Part shown: positions 40,750 to 49,387 of the stretch, in pieces
Layout: every line of letters begins with the position of its first letter
How positions within the stretch are numbered: the first letter of the stretch is position 1
Program-made: the position numbers and the translations under genes
Origin: Natranaeroarchaeum aerophilus
GTDB taxonomy: Archaea > Halobacteriota > Halobacteria > Halobacteriales > Natronoarchaeaceae
Direction of reading: 5' to 3'
DNA length: 64,000 nucleotides
Assembly: GCF_023638055.1 (NCBI RefSeq)
Contig: NZ_JAKRVY010000006.1
Coordinates: 62,001 to 126,000, forward strand
Notes under the pieces: generated by a model
Told to the model about the DNA's origin: nothing
The model's input: the letters and a program-made list of their open reading frames with translations, nothing else
Database searches by the model: none

Positions 40750-40930
40750 TGGAATCCCTCTGTCCCCCCACACCCCCGTGTGACGGAACGGCTGTAGTCC
40801 GACTTCCACGATCCAATAATAAAAAGATGCCCAAACTGTGGTACTGTTGCAACCAGGTTGTATAATCCGATTGGAGTCCTTCTGGACGGCGGTTATGCGA
40901 TCCGTAGTCGAAGTTTATGTCTGTTCGTCA

Positions 40931-42103
40931 TCATTCATCTTCGCTGTCGTCTCCGAGCATATTCGAGAGTCCCGGGACCGAGGTATCGTTCCCCCCAAGC
41001 GCTGAGTCGACGAGCATCTGTCCGCCGATGGTCGCTGGACTGATCACGGTATCGGCACCCGCGTGGCGAAGCTTGGCGACGTTATCACGGTCGGTCGCTG
41101 CGGCGACAATCCGGATATCTGGTTGAAGCTGTCGGGCCGTCAAGATCGCCAGTGCGTCCTGTGCGTCGTCATTGGTCGCGACGACCAGCGCCCGCGCCTT
41201 CCCGATTTTCGCTCTGTGCATCGGCCCCTCGTCGCTCGGGTTCCCGGCAAACGCCTTGATCCCGCGTTCCGAGAGCGTCGACACGCGGTCTCTGTTGGTC
41301 GTGATTACGACGAAATCCGTCTCGCTGTCCTGCAACCCTCCGATGATGGGATCAGTGAGATCGCCATCGCCGAGGATGAGGACGTGGTCTTCGAGGAGTT
41401 CTAGCTGTGAATCGCTCATTTTTCCGAGTGCCTGACTGAGTCTGGCTTCGATGGCGGGCCCCAAAAGTGACCCGAGTGCGACCGCAAAACTTGCCGTGCC
41501 GAACACGACGACCGACATCGCGAAGAGTCGTCCTTCGGGGCCAACTGGATGTGCGTCACCGTACCCGACCGTCGTTGCCGTGACGATAGTATAGTAGAAA
41601 GCGTCGAGTATCGTACTGACGTCCTGGAAGTCGTCACGGAGAATATATGTTCCGACCGTTCCGTACGCTTGCGTGCCAATGAGTGCGATCGCCGCGGCGA
41701 GCTGGGTCGTCGAGAGAGCGAGCTCACGCTCGAACTGTTGTCGGTGGAGAGCGACCGTGGGCATCGAGAGCAGCGAGAGAAAGACGAGTGGGAGCGAGAC
41801 TGGACTCGACTGGACCAGCCCCTGCAGGGCAGTGAACGGCAACAGGACGATGACCGCGTACCAGGCGACCCGAAGCCCGCGCTTGAGGCCGTACGCCGCG
41901 CCGAGCATGAGGAAGCCGGTGAGCGTGCCGGTAAAGCCAGCGGTTCGCTGGATCGCGTTCGGAATGTACGGCTCCAGCGGGATGATTGCCTCGAACCGGA
42001 CGTTCCCGATGTGCAAGATGCCGGTCAGGACCGACAGTACCGCGACGAGCGTCGTCAACCCGACCGCCGCGCGGGCGGCGAGCAGTTTCCGACTCCAGGC
42101 CAT
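40931..42103 (-). CDS. K+ channel with regulatory TrkA-N (RCK) domain
   Basis: A 390-residue channel subunit. About five hydrophobic segments are followed by the pore with selectivity filter TTVGYGD (about residue 190), and then a cytosolic RCK/TrkA-N Rossmann domain. That domain starts DHVLILGDGDLTDPIIGGL, a divergent nucleotide-binding loop, and includes TDRDNVAKLRHAGAD. Four subunits would make a ligand-gated potassium channel. The frame extends to 42157; ATG 42103 (MAWSRKLLAARA) gives a plausible N-terminus before the first helix. Confidence 0.9.
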   Translation of the reverse strand: MAWSRKLLAARAAVGLTTLVAVLSVLTGILHIGNVRFEAIIPLEPYIPNAIQRTAGFTGTLTGFLMLGAAYGLKRGLRVAWYAVIVLLPFTALQGLVQSSPVSLPLVFLSLLSMPTVALHRQQFERELALSTTQLAAAIALIGTQAYGTVGTYILRDDFQDVSTILDAFYYTIVTATTVGYGDAHPVGPEGRLFAMSVVVFGTASFAVALGSLLGPAIEARLSQALGKMSDSQLELLEDHVLILGDGDLTDPIIGGLQDSETDFVVITTNRDRVSTLSERGIKAFAGNPSDEGPMHRAKIGKARALVVATNDDAQDALAILTARQLQPDIRIVAAATDRDNVAKLRHAGADTVISPATIGGQMLVDSALGGNDTSVPGLSNMLGDDSEDE

Positions 42104-42189
42104 ACGTGATGCGTAACGCGGGTATCGTATAAACCGGCGTCGGAATGCGAGGCGCAAGCTACTTGCTCGCGGGGCGGTGACCGCCTCGT

Positions 42190-42468
42190 ATGGAGTGGAA
42201 ACTGTTCGCTGATCTCGCCGAACACGCGGGCGGCAAGCACGTCGAGGTCGATGTCGGGTCGGGGGCCACTGTTGGCGACGCGCTGGACGCCCTCCTCGCC
42301 GAGCACGAGGCGCTGGAGTCGCGGGTACTGACCGACGAGGGAGAGCTCAGAGAGCACATCAACGTCCTGCGGAACGGTTCGGACGTGGGCGCAAACGGTA
42401 ACGGTCTCGATACGACGCTCGACGACGGCGACGAGCTGGCGCTGTTTCCGCCGGTCAGCGGCGGGTAG
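42190..42468 (+). CDS. samp1: Ubiquitin-like small archaeal modifier protein SAMP1
   Basis: A 92-residue beta-grasp protein of MoaD/SAMP1 type, ending in the essential diglycine (FPPVSGG). It begins MEWKLFADLAEHAGGK and has the conserved INVLRNG strand. It is adenylated by the E1-like UbaA and either conjugated to proteins or used as a sulfur carrier for MPT synthase. It has its own transcript, ending adjacent to the convergent enoyl-CoA hydratase gene with no intergenic space. Confidence 0.9.
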   Translation: MEWKLFADLAEHAGGKHVEVDVGSGATVGDALDALLAEHEALESRVLTDEGELREHINVLRNGSDVGANGNGLDTTLDDGDELALFPPVSGG

Positions 42469-43230
42469 CTAGAACTTGGGGTCGCGTCCTTCGAGAAACG
42501 CCGCGACGCCTTCCTCGTGTTCCGGCGTATCACGGGCCATTGTCTGCACCGTATTCTCGTGGTCGAGCGCCTCTCGCCAGTGCTTGCTCGCGTTTTCGTG
42601 GAGCGCGCGTTTGGTCAGCCCGACGGTTTCGGTGGGTCGCTTCCGGAGGGTCTCCAGTAGCTCCTCGACACGGCCGTCGAGGCCGTCGTCGGGAACGGCA
42701 TCGTTGAGCAGATCGAGTTCGGCCGCTTCGGCCGCCGAAATAAACTCGCCAGTCATTGTTAGTCGCTTCGCAGTTCGGAGTCCGACCAGCTGCGGCAACA
42801 GGAAGGTTCCGCCGGTGTCGGGAATCAGGCCGACACGCACGAACGCACAGCTGAGTTTCGCGGATTCGGCAGCGTATGCGAAATCACTGACTGCAGCGAG
42901 TGCGAGCCCCGCACCCACCGCGTCGCCATTTACCTTTGCGACGACGGGGACGCGCGAGGTGAGTGCGGACTCGACCACGCGCCCGAACGTCTCGGCGATC
43001 CCGTCGAACGTCTCGACGGCGTTTGGCTCGGTATCGACCATCGTCTCGATATCACCGCCTGCACAGAACGCCTCACCCTCGCCGGTTATGACTACCGCGT
43101 CGTGTGTATCCGGCTCGACGTCCTCGATCGTCTCGGCCAGTTCCGTCGCCGTCTCCATCGTCAGGGCGTTCATCACGCCGGGCCGGTCGAACGTGACGGT
43201 GCGGACTCCGTCGTCGTCGCTGATCTCCAT
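42469..43230 (-). CDS. Enoyl-CoA hydratase/isomerase family protein
   Basis: A 253-residue crotonase-fold enzyme. Oxyanion-hole segments are EAFCAGGDIETM (about 52-63) and GDAVGAGLALAAVSD. The active-site region reads FVRVGLIPDTGGTFLLPQLVG, with Asp in place of the second hydratase glutamate and no glutamate at the first position. This is the pattern of PaaG-like isomerases rather than classical hydratases. It acts on an acyl-CoA in the cytosol; no beta-oxidation neighbour is present. It converges directly on samp1. Confidence 0.88.
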   Translation of the reverse strand: MEISDDDGVRTVTFDRPGVMNALTMETATELAETIEDVEPDTHDAVVITGEGEAFCAGGDIETMVDTEPNAVETFDGIAETFGRVVESALTSRVPVVAKVNGDAVGAGLALAAVSDFAYAAESAKLSCAFVRVGLIPDTGGTFLLPQLVGLRTAKRLTMTGEFISAAEAAELDLLNDAVPDDGLDGRVEELLETLRKRPTETVGLTKRALHENASKHWREALDHENTVQTMARDTPEHEEGVAAFLEGRDPKF

Positions 43231-43299
43231 GCGTCGAACCGACAGGATAGACCATCAAGAAAGTACGGCTCCCGGCGACTACCGAAGACTATGTTCCCC

Positions 43300-44211
43300 T
43301 CAGTTCCGCGTCGAGAGGTCGGCTTCCAGCACGAAATCCGGATCCTCGCTCACCCCACTCCCGATGTGGACAGCATCGGTGACGTGTCTGGGCGTCTCGG
43401 GGAGCAGGACGCGAGTCTGATCGGCACCGACACTCGCGGCGTCACGCTGGATCGCCGCAAAGAGCCCGCGGGCAGCGGGGACGTCGGCCCACGCGGCGAC
43501 CCCGTACTCGGCCCACGTCAGCTCCTCGCCGTCCTCGTTCTCCCGGTCGTAGTGTCGGAGTCGGAAGGTAAACGCCTCGGTTCCGTCGTTCTGGATCGCA
43601 AGGACTCGCTCGGCGTCCCTCGCGAGTCGTTCCCGGGTCAGTGTGGCCAGCGCCCACGGTTCGTCGACGTCGAGGGCGAGTCCCCCGAGGGCGGCATTCG
43701 CGTCACTCCGGGTCCAGTAGGTCCACGCCGCGTCGGGCGACTCGACGACCCGGTGATCGGTCTCGGCGGTCGCGTCGGCGTCCGGCGTCGGCAGCGCCCA
43801 CCGGAACTCCGTGCCGGGATCGTAGCCGACCGAACGACTGGTGCCGAGTCCGGCCATGTTCCAGGAAAAGACCATGTTCCGACAGACCGTCGCACCCCGC
43901 TCGGCTGCCCAGTCGAAGACGCGGTCGTTCATGCGTCGGCTCGCGCCGTGACCGCGGGCCGCAGGCGCGACGCGCATCCCCTGTGCCCACGCCTCGTACG
44001 GAGAGAGCATGACGCCCTGCAGCAGCCCGGCGACCTCGCCGTCAGCTTCGAGAACAAAGGTTCGCTGGTCAGGACCGTCGCTCTCGACCCACTGCTCGAA
44101 GACGCGAGGGATGTAGTCGCCCGTCGCCTGGTCGGGCCACGTGTCCGCGGTGAACCCGGCGACAGCCTCGTAGTCGGAGAGCCGCGCCTGACGGACGCTG
44201 AACTCGGGCAT
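43300..44211 (-). CDS. GNAT family N-acetyltransferase
   Basis: A 303-residue protein. The N-terminal GNAT domain has the acetyl-CoA-binding motif in MRVAPAARGHGASRRM (about 77-92). The C-terminal half (about 150-300) may be a degenerate second acetyltransferase-like domain. The substrate is unknown. The gene starts 4 nt after the stop of gatD and is probably co-transcribed with it. ATG 44211 is chosen because MPEFSVRQARLSDYEAV matches the first GNAT strand; the longer frame runs into gatD. Confidence 0.82.
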   Translation of the reverse strand: MPEFSVRQARLSDYEAVAGFTADTWPDQATGDYIPRVFEQWVESDGPDQRTFVLEADGEVAGLLQGVMLSPYEAWAQGMRVAPAARGHGASRRMNDRVFDWAAERGATVCRNMVFSWNMAGLGTSRSVGYDPGTEFRWALPTPDADATAETDHRVVESPDAAWTYWTRSDANAALGGLALDVDEPWALATLTRERLARDAERVLAIQNDGTEAFTFRLRHYDRENEDGEELTWAEYGVAAWADVPAARGLFAAIQRDAASVGADQTRVLLPETPRHVTDAVHIGSGVSEDPDFVLEADLSTRN

Positions 44212-44215
44212 CGGT

Positions 44216-45457
44216 TTACTCCCAGGGTACCGATCGCTCGGTGATCTCACCCGCGAGCGGCCGCTGCATCGCCGTCTCGGGATCGTCGCTGTTCGCCAGG
44301 GCCCACATCAGTTTGACTTTTGCCGTTCCCGGCAGCATGTCTTCGCCCTCAATCACGCCGGCGTCGAGCAGGTCTCGACCGGTGTCGTAGACGCGATCAC
44401 AGACCCGCCCGTCGAGACACTGGCTCGTCATGACGACCGGCGTCCCGGCGTCGACGATCTCGCCGATCCGTTCGATCAGGTCGGAGTGGACGTGTCCCAG
44501 CCCCGTCCCCTCGATCACGATCCCGTCTTTCTCGGCCGCAAGATCGAGGATCGCCGGATCGAAACCGGGCGTGAACTTCACCAGTGCGACCTCGGCGTTC
44601 AGGTCGGCCGCGATATCGAGATCCGTCTCATCCCGCTCGACGTAGTCGCGCCGCCACTCTATTTCGAGGTCGTCGTAGTCGATCTCGCCGAGGGGCTCCG
44701 CGCCGACTGTCTCGAAGGCGTCCCGGCGGGACGTATGATTCTTCCGAACCCGTGTCCCGCGGTGGAGGGCACAGCGGTCGTCGGACTCGTCGGCATGCAT
44801 ACAGACGAGCACTTCCGCGCAGTCGCTTTTCGCGGCTTCGACCGCCGAGACGGCGTTCATGACGTTGTCAGACGAGGGGCGGTCAGCCGAGCGCTGGCTG
44901 CCGGTAAAGACGATCGGTACCGGCGTATCGAGCATGAAAGACAGCGCGCTCGCGGAGAACTGCATCGTGTCGGTGCCGTGCATCACGACGACGCCGTCGG
45001 CCCCGGCCTCGATCTCCTCGTGGACGGCCTCGGCGAGATCGATCCAGACGTCGGGCGTCATGTTCTCGCTGAGGATGTTCGCCACGACGCGCCCGCGGTA
45101 GTTCGCGCGTCCAGCCAGATCCGGCACAGCGCGAAGGACGTCTTCGGCGTCGAACTGGGCCGTCACTGCGCCGGTCCGGTAGTCGACGGTCGAGGCGATC
45201 GTGCCGCCGGTCGAGATCAGCGAGATGGTCGGCAGTTCTTCGTCGAACTCGACGGTCGAACCCCCCTCGTCTCCGGGTTCTTCGATCTCGTGGACATTCG
45301 ATTCGAGAACCTCGACAGTGGCCCCCTCGCGGTCGATACCGACGTTGTAGCCTCCCGCCAGTTTGACCACCAGATGTTCGGCGGTTGTCGAGGGGAGGAG
45401 GACGCCCTCGTAGTGCTGTCCATCGCGGTCGATCCGCACGTGATCGCCTGCGTTCAT
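44216..45457 (-). CDS. gatD: Glutamyl-tRNA(Gln) amidotransferase subunit D
   Basis: A 413-residue archaeal GatD. Residues 1-80 form the GatD-specific N-terminal barrel (AGDHVRIDRDGQHYEGVLLP), followed by an L-asparaginase-like domain with ISTGGTIAS and the second threonine in MHGTDTMQFSAS. It produces ammonia from glutamine or asparagine for GatE, which converts Glu-tRNA(Gln) to Gln-tRNA(Gln). gatE is not in this window. The open frame reaches 45688, but the part before ATG 45457 crosses the tRNA-like intergenic sequence. Confidence 0.94.
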   Translation of the reverse strand: MNAGDHVRIDRDGQHYEGVLLPSTTAEHLVVKLAGGYNVGIDREGATVEVLESNVHEIEEPGDEGGSTVEFDEELPTISLISTGGTIASTVDYRTGAVTAQFDAEDVLRAVPDLAGRANYRGRVVANILSENMTPDVWIDLAEAVHEEIEAGADGVVVMHGTDTMQFSASALSFMLDTPVPIVFTGSQRSADRPSSDNVMNAVSAVEAAKSDCAEVLVCMHADESDDRCALHRGTRVRKNHTSRRDAFETVGAEPLGEIDYDDLEIEWRRDYVERDETDLDIAADLNAEVALVKFTPGFDPAILDLAAEKDGIVIEGTGLGHVHSDLIERIGEIVDAGTPVVMTSQCLDGRVCDRVYDTGRDLLDAGVIEGEDMLPGTAKVKLMWALANSDDPETAMQRPLAGEITERSVPWE

Positions 45458-45475
45458 ACGCCATGGTTCAGACCG

Positions 45476-45492
45476 GCGGGACTTGAACCCAC
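45476..45492 (-). repeat. Isolated tRNA T-arm-like sequence upstream of gatD
   Basis: On the minus strand the segment folds as T-stem GTGGG/CCCGC with the loop TTCAAGT and is followed by a CGGTCTG acceptor-like strand. No matching 5' acceptor, D-arm or anticodon arm exists in the surrounding 120 nt, which instead has CTCGCTCCGGTCGC-type palindromic sequence. It is best read as a tRNA 3' remnant. Confidence 0.45.
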
Positions 45493-45577
45493 CCTTTCGT
45501 CGGCTCGCAGCCGGAAGCGACCGGAGCGAGTTGCCCCCAACCCAAAAGCCCATTGGCGTCGCGGTCAACTCATAGGT

Positions 45578-46063
45578 ATGAGCGAACGCACCGATCAGCT
45601 CTCCAGATCCCGCGACCCGGAGGTCGACGGCGGCGGTTTCGACGAGGGAATCCTCGACGATTCGCCGGAGACGCCCGAGGCAGAGCACTCCACCGATTCC
45701 ACCGCGGAGTCACGGCTTGCGGAGTATTTCGCTCCGAAGCTGTTTCTGGTCGTCTTTGCCGTCCTCACCGTCCTGGGCCAGCTTGGCAGCATGTTCGTCC
45801 CCCTCGTCGGCGGGCCACTCGGCGTGTTTGTCGGCGCGTTCACGGTCGGCCTCGTGAGCGGGAAACGACGATACGGCGAATCCGCCGTCGCCGGTGGGCT
45901 GGTCGGCGCACTCGGCGTCCTCTTCGGAAACCTTACGCTCGCGACCGTGACTGGGTCGATGCTGACGCTGACCGGCATCGGTGCGGCGGCGGGTGTCCTC
46001 CTCGCTGTCCTCGGCGTCTACTTCGGGCGCGACCTGCGCGTCGGCCTGACACAGGACCTCTGA
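45578..46063 (+). CDS. Integral membrane protein with acidic N-terminus
   Basis: A 161-residue protein. About 55 acidic, Ser-rich residues come before four hydrophobic segments rich in Gly and Val (FLVVFAVLTVLGQLGSMFV; GVFVGAFTVGLVSG; AGGLVGALGVLFG; TGIGAAAGVLLAVLGVYFG). The basic loop GKRRYGES separates helices two and three. No function is known. It is divergent from gatD and abuts the convergent ArsR-type gene (46063/46064). Confidence 0.68.
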   Translation: MSERTDQLSRSRDPEVDGGGFDEGILDDSPETPEAEHSTDSTAESRLAEYFAPKLFLVVFAVLTVLGQLGSMFVPLVGGPLGVFVGAFTVGLVSGKRRYGESAVAGGLVGALGVLFGNLTLATVTGSMLTLTGIGAAAGVLLAVLGVYFGRDLRVGLTQDL

Positions 46064-46720
46064 TCACTCCACGAGCGTCCACCCGTCCTCGACGCGGCTG
46101 ACGAGTCCTTCTTCGGCCATCTCGGCGAGGACTTGCTCGACCATTCCGGGCGGCGCGTCGACGGCGTCGCTGATCGCGTCGGTGCCCCGCGGTCGCTCGG
46201 CTAATTCGAGCAATACGTCGGCGTACAGGCGGCTGTTCTCGGTCGCCTCGAGTTCGTCAGTGAGCCGATCGAGCACGTCGGTAAGCCGGCCCTGCACCCA
46301 GCGCTGGGCCATCGACAGTTCGTTTTCGAGGCGTTCGAGTTCGCGCAGCTCGGCAGCCAGCGACTGGCTGTCGTCGCCGTCGCGGCTGGCGTGGATATCG
46401 AGCGAGAGATATCGCCACGTCGTCACGTCCAGCGCCCGATTGCGCGGGTACGCGCTTTTCGTACCGAACTCGTAGGGGGAGACGTTGACTTCGAGACGGA
46501 GATTGCGGGAGATATGAAAGTATTTGCGCCGCTGGCTGTCCGTGCGGCTCTCGATGATCCCTGCCTCCTCGAGCTTTCGCAGATGATCGATCACCGCTTT
46601 CGGACTGACGTCGAGATACTCGCTGATCTCGGTGACATAGCAGGGCTTGTGCGCGAGAAGCCGGAGGATCCGTCGGCGATTTTCGTTACCGAGGAGATCG
46701 AGCAGGGCTGCAGAGTCCAT
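46064..46720 (-). CDS. ArsR-type winged-helix transcriptional regulator
   Basis: A 218-residue protein. The N-terminal winged helix is clear (LLGNENRRRILRLLAHKP, recognition helix YLDVSPKAVIDHLRKLEEAG, wing ESRTDSQRRKYFHI). A helical middle follows (about 115-165, AAELRELERLENELSMAQ), then a second winged-helix-like domain at the C-terminus (LLELAERPRGTDAISDAV to EGLVSRVEDGWTLVE). It is probably a dimeric DNA-binding regulator of unknown targets. It matches haloarchaeal ArsR/COG4738-like regulators. Confidence 0.85.
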   Translation of the reverse strand: MDSAALLDLLGNENRRRILRLLAHKPCYVTEISEYLDVSPKAVIDHLRKLEEAGIIESRTDSQRRKYFHISRNLRLEVNVSPYEFGTKSAYPRNRALDVTTWRYLSLDIHASRDGDDSQSLAAELRELERLENELSMAQRWVQGRLTDVLDRLTDELEATENSRLYADVLLELAERPRGTDAISDAVDAPPGMVEQVLAEMAEEGLVSRVEDGWTLVE

Positions 46721-46787
46721 CTACCGTAAGTTGGCTGTCAGTGATCAAAAGCGTGTCTGCTTGGTAGCCGGTGCTCTCTACCGAGAC

Positions 46788-47462
46788 TCACGGGTCGGCA
46801 GGCGGGACGTCACGGTCGGACTGCCCGGTCTCCGGCGGTTCATCGTTTTGCTGATCGTCGGAGCCCTGCTCGGTATCGTCGCCCGGACTATCGTTTCGCG
46901 CCGGGACGTCCTCTGGGGGGCCGACGTCTTCAGGGGCGGGGCCGCCGGGAGTTGCGCCTGCTGCCGCAGCAACCTCGGGCCCTCGGAGGTCGGCGACGCC
47001 CTGGGAGAGGTCATCGAAGGCTGCACCGGAATGGCCCGCTTGCGTCGCGCGCGCGGCGGAGTTGTTCACTTCGCGATCGATCGAGTGAATCTGACTCGCA
47101 ACACGGCTCATCTTGATCTCCGTGCTGATATCGTCCTCCTCACGCTCTTCGAGCGATGCTTTCTGTTGTTCGAGTGCTGTCAGCCTGGCGTCGAGTCCCA
47201 TCGCACGATCTTCGAGCACTGCTGCCCGATCATCGGCCCGGTCGTACTCGGCGTCAAACATCCCTTCACTCACCGCGCTTTCCGCACCCGCACTGCTCGA
47301 TTGCATGAACGAACCGGTCTGCATGCCGAGACTCGCGTTCTCGGCACTTTCGGCTTCGTCCCCTTCGTCGAGTGCCACCGCTGTCGCCCCTGTGAGAGAG
47401 ACGACGGCGATGATACCGAGAGCGGCAACCGCGGCGAGTACGAGGGCACGACGGGGTCTCAT
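46788..47462 (-). CDS. Secreted coiled-coil protein
   Basis: A 224-residue exported protein. It has a Sec-type signal peptide (basic MRPRRA, then LVLAAVAALGIIAVVSLTGA). A Ser/Ala/Glu-rich mature N-terminus is followed by a coiled coil (about 75-130, DDRAAVLEDRAMGLDARLTA) and a disordered Pro/Asp-rich tail. There is no C-terminal membrane anchor. Similar proteins occur throughout haloarchaea, possibly as envelope-associated factors (DUF7096-like by memory). The function is unknown. Confidence 0.7.
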   Translation of the reverse strand: MRPRRALVLAAVAALGIIAVVSLTGATAVALDEGDEAESAENASLGMQTGSFMQSSSAGAESAVSEGMFDAEYDRADDRAAVLEDRAMGLDARLTALEQQKASLEEREEDDISTEIKMSRVASQIHSIDREVNNSAARATQAGHSGAAFDDLSQGVADLRGPEVAAAAGATPGGPAPEDVGPPEDVPARNDSPGDDTEQGSDDQQNDEPPETGQSDRDVPPADP

Positions 47463-47655
47463 TGATCAGTCCTACCATCACTACTCGTAAAAAAGCGCAC
47501 TTTTGTTCGTTCCGTTCATCGACCCCGAGAAACCGCCTGATACGGCATATGAGAGTTTAAAACGAGCAGAGATTGCGTAATACCGGGCGTGTATGATCCA
47601 AATGCGCATCCGCCAGAACACCAGGTGCCGCGCAAGCAGTGCTTTTGCCGGAAGG

Positions 47656-47662
47656 CTTATAC
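47656..47662 (+). promoter_or_regulatory. TATA box for the gene at 47691
   Basis: CTTATAC lies 29-35 nt before the ATG at 47691, predicting an almost leaderless transcript. Confidence 0.5.
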
Positions 47663-47690
47663 CCAATCGCGGTTCTTGTTACCATATAGC

Positions 47691-48077
47691 ATGTTCGAAG
47701 AGTTCTCCAGCGGCTACTACTTCGGTCGATTGTACGTCGAACCGTTCGACGGTGATCGGGCGGTCATGCAGCGAGAGCAACACGAACAGGTGAACGAGGA
47801 GCTGTACGCGACCGGTGATGGGGTAGAGCGTCTCGACGCACCGCTGGTGATGAAACTCGACCGACAGCACTTCTCGGTTCACGGCGATTCGGGGATTCCG
47901 CCGGATACGATCGCAGTCCCGGAATCGATCATCGACGGGGCAGGAATCGAGAATCCGCCGACGCTCAGCGAGGTGTTCCTCGCAAAGCGTGAGCATGCCC
48001 GGAAGCTGCTCGGGATGTTCGGTCAGCCGTCAGCACGGGCGGACGCCCTCGACGATGGTTCGACGAGCGGCCAGTGA
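47691..48077 (+). CDS. Haloarchaeal conserved protein (DUF5802-like)
   Basis: A 128-residue soluble protein starting MFEEFSSGYYFGRLYVEP, a beginning that I associate with DUF5802. The middle contains APLVMKLDRQHFSVHGD and PDTIAVPESIIDG, and the C-terminal part is helical. There are no catalytic motifs. The function is unknown. The upstream frame to 47589 is not coding by comparison with the TATA position. Confidence 0.72.
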   Translation: MFEEFSSGYYFGRLYVEPFDGDRAVMQREQHEQVNEELYATGDGVERLDAPLVMKLDRQHFSVHGDSGIPPDTIAVPESIIDGAGIENPPTLSEVFLAKREHARKLLGMFGQPSARADALDDGSTSGQ

Positions 48078-48127
48078 TTAACGCGGCGACCGATAGCGTT
48101 TTGCGACGATACGACGATCAGACACCC

Positions 48128-48418
48128 ATGCGCGAAGCAGAGGAAACGACTCGCGAACGGATCGCCCGGACGCTCCGGGAACGCACCGAGACGCCGAGCG
48201 GACTGGCAGCCGAGTTCGACGTCTCGGTCGGGAGCGTGCTGACCCACGTTCAGCATCTCGCACGATCGCTGGATGGCAGCGACGAACAGCTCCTCGTCGC
48301 ACCACCGACCTGTCGGGAGTGTGGTTTCGACGAGTTCGACGATCTCGCGAACGTTCCCTCGCGATGTCCCGACTGCAAACACGAGGGGATCGAAGAACCA
48401 GCCTTCCGGATCGACTAG
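48128..48418 (+). CDS. Winged-helix/zinc-ribbon transcriptional regulator (COG3357-like)
   Basis: A 96-residue protein. The N-terminal helix-turn-helix (RERIARTLRERTETPSGL, then DVSVGSVLTHVQHLAR) is followed by a zinc ribbon with CRECGFDEF and CPDCKHEG. This arrangement is typical of small archaeal regulators described as HTH fused to a zinc ribbon. It starts at ATG 48128, 51 nt after the DUF5802-like gene, and may be co-transcribed. Its last 4 nt overlap the convergent Rieske gene. Confidence 0.82.
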   Translation: MREAEETTRERIARTLRERTETPSGLAAEFDVSVGSVLTHVQHLARSLDGSDEQLLVAPPTCRECGFDEFDDLANVPSRCPDCKHEGIEEPAFRID

Positions 48419-48834
48419 AACTCGACGTTCGACGTCGACGTCCGATCGGCATCATCCCCGTCGATGCCTCCCTCTGAAACGAATTCGTAGTCGTCATCAG
48501 ACAGATAGACCGCCCCGTTTTCCGTCGTCACGTCGAGCGCTTCCAGATACGCGCCCTCACAGGGACCATGGGTGCACAGACCGCTCTCGGATTCGAAGTA
48601 CGCTCCGTGGTTCGCACAGATGATCTCGCCGTTCCGCATCGGTGCGCCCGACCCCTTGTCCAGGGCGATGTGGGTGAAATGTTGGCAGGAGTTCAGCCAT
48701 CCAGCAACGCCGTCGTCCAGTTCTGTCAGAATCGCCTCGCGTTCCTCGCCCGACTCGACGTCACGGACAGTCACGAGCACGGTCGTATCGTCCGGGACGT
48801 CCTCGACTGTCGTGATCTGCGTCTCCGTACTCAT
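48415..48834 (-). CDS. Rieske-type [2Fe-2S] protein
   Basis: A 139-residue single-domain Rieske protein. The ligands are Cys50-x-His52 and Cys73-x2-His76 in CQHFTH and CANHGAYF, and a Gly-rich Pro-type loop follows (CTHGPCEGAY). There is no membrane helix, so it is a soluble ferredoxin of the type used by dioxygenases or nitrite reductases. No such partner is nearby. The open frame extends to 49131, but MSTETQITTVEDV at 48834 starts the Rieske fold. Confidence 0.88.
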   Translation of the reverse strand: MSTETQITTVEDVPDDTTVLVTVRDVESGEEREAILTELDDGVAGWLNSCQHFTHIALDKGSGAPMRNGEIICANHGAYFESESGLCTHGPCEGAYLEALDVTTENGAVYLSDDDYEFVSEGGIDGDDADRTSTSNVEF

Positions 48835-49387
48835 CGTTCCCCAACAGTAGGTCCGTCGTGTATAACGTTCCGGTTCGGGCGATCTGTGCGACAGCTCACA
48901 GCAAACTATAGTTCTGGCATGTATGATAAAATTTTTATATTTAGTAACCGCGGCCAGATGAGGAGATCCTCCTTTTTCATGGATTATGGGTGCTCTACCT
49001 ACATATATTCTCGTTTCTCCGTCTTTGTTGGTGTGTTCGGCCCTATCATAGATTGGACGACAAAACACAGATGTAGGCAGTAACACTCGGGTCGTGTCGA
49101 GGGTCGACTCATCTGTCTCTGTAGTGCGCAAATGTAAATATGCGGAACAATTCTAATTCATCTAATTTCACAATATCTTTTATCGGGGGCTGTAGAAACG
49201 TCAGTCAAACGCATTGGGGGTACAGGCCACGCGTCCAGAGACAGTCGAGTTTCGAGCGGATCGAGTACCGATGTTCCCAGCCCAAAAATAACTGTACAAT
49301 GTGTAGAATGTGTGCAAATTCTACTATATCAACTGCTATACTGTACAAATAATAGACTGCAAGAATATCAACGAGAAACGAACATTC
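48835..49387. other. AT-rich 553-nt intergenic region at the edge of the sugar cluster
   Basis: This stretch is visibly much richer in A/T than its surroundings and holds no convincing gene. It contains inverted repeat GTAGAAT/ATTCTAC (49303-49309, 49318-49324) and two TGTACAA words (49293-49299, 49342-49348). A 70-codon ORF at 49140-49352 has low-complexity Asn/Ser content and no promoter support. The promoter of the Rieske gene must lie near its left end. It may mark an insertion boundary. Confidence 0.55.

Noticed and set aside
45458-45545. Complete tRNA gene upstream of gatD
   Set aside because: Only the T-arm and one acceptor-like strand are present. No D-arm, 7-nt anticodon loop or 5' acceptor strand can be formed.
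49140-49352. 70-codon plus-strand ORF in the AT-rich spacer
   Set aside because: It is Asn/Ser/Cys-rich, unlike the acidic proteins around it, with no promoter at the right distance and no motif.
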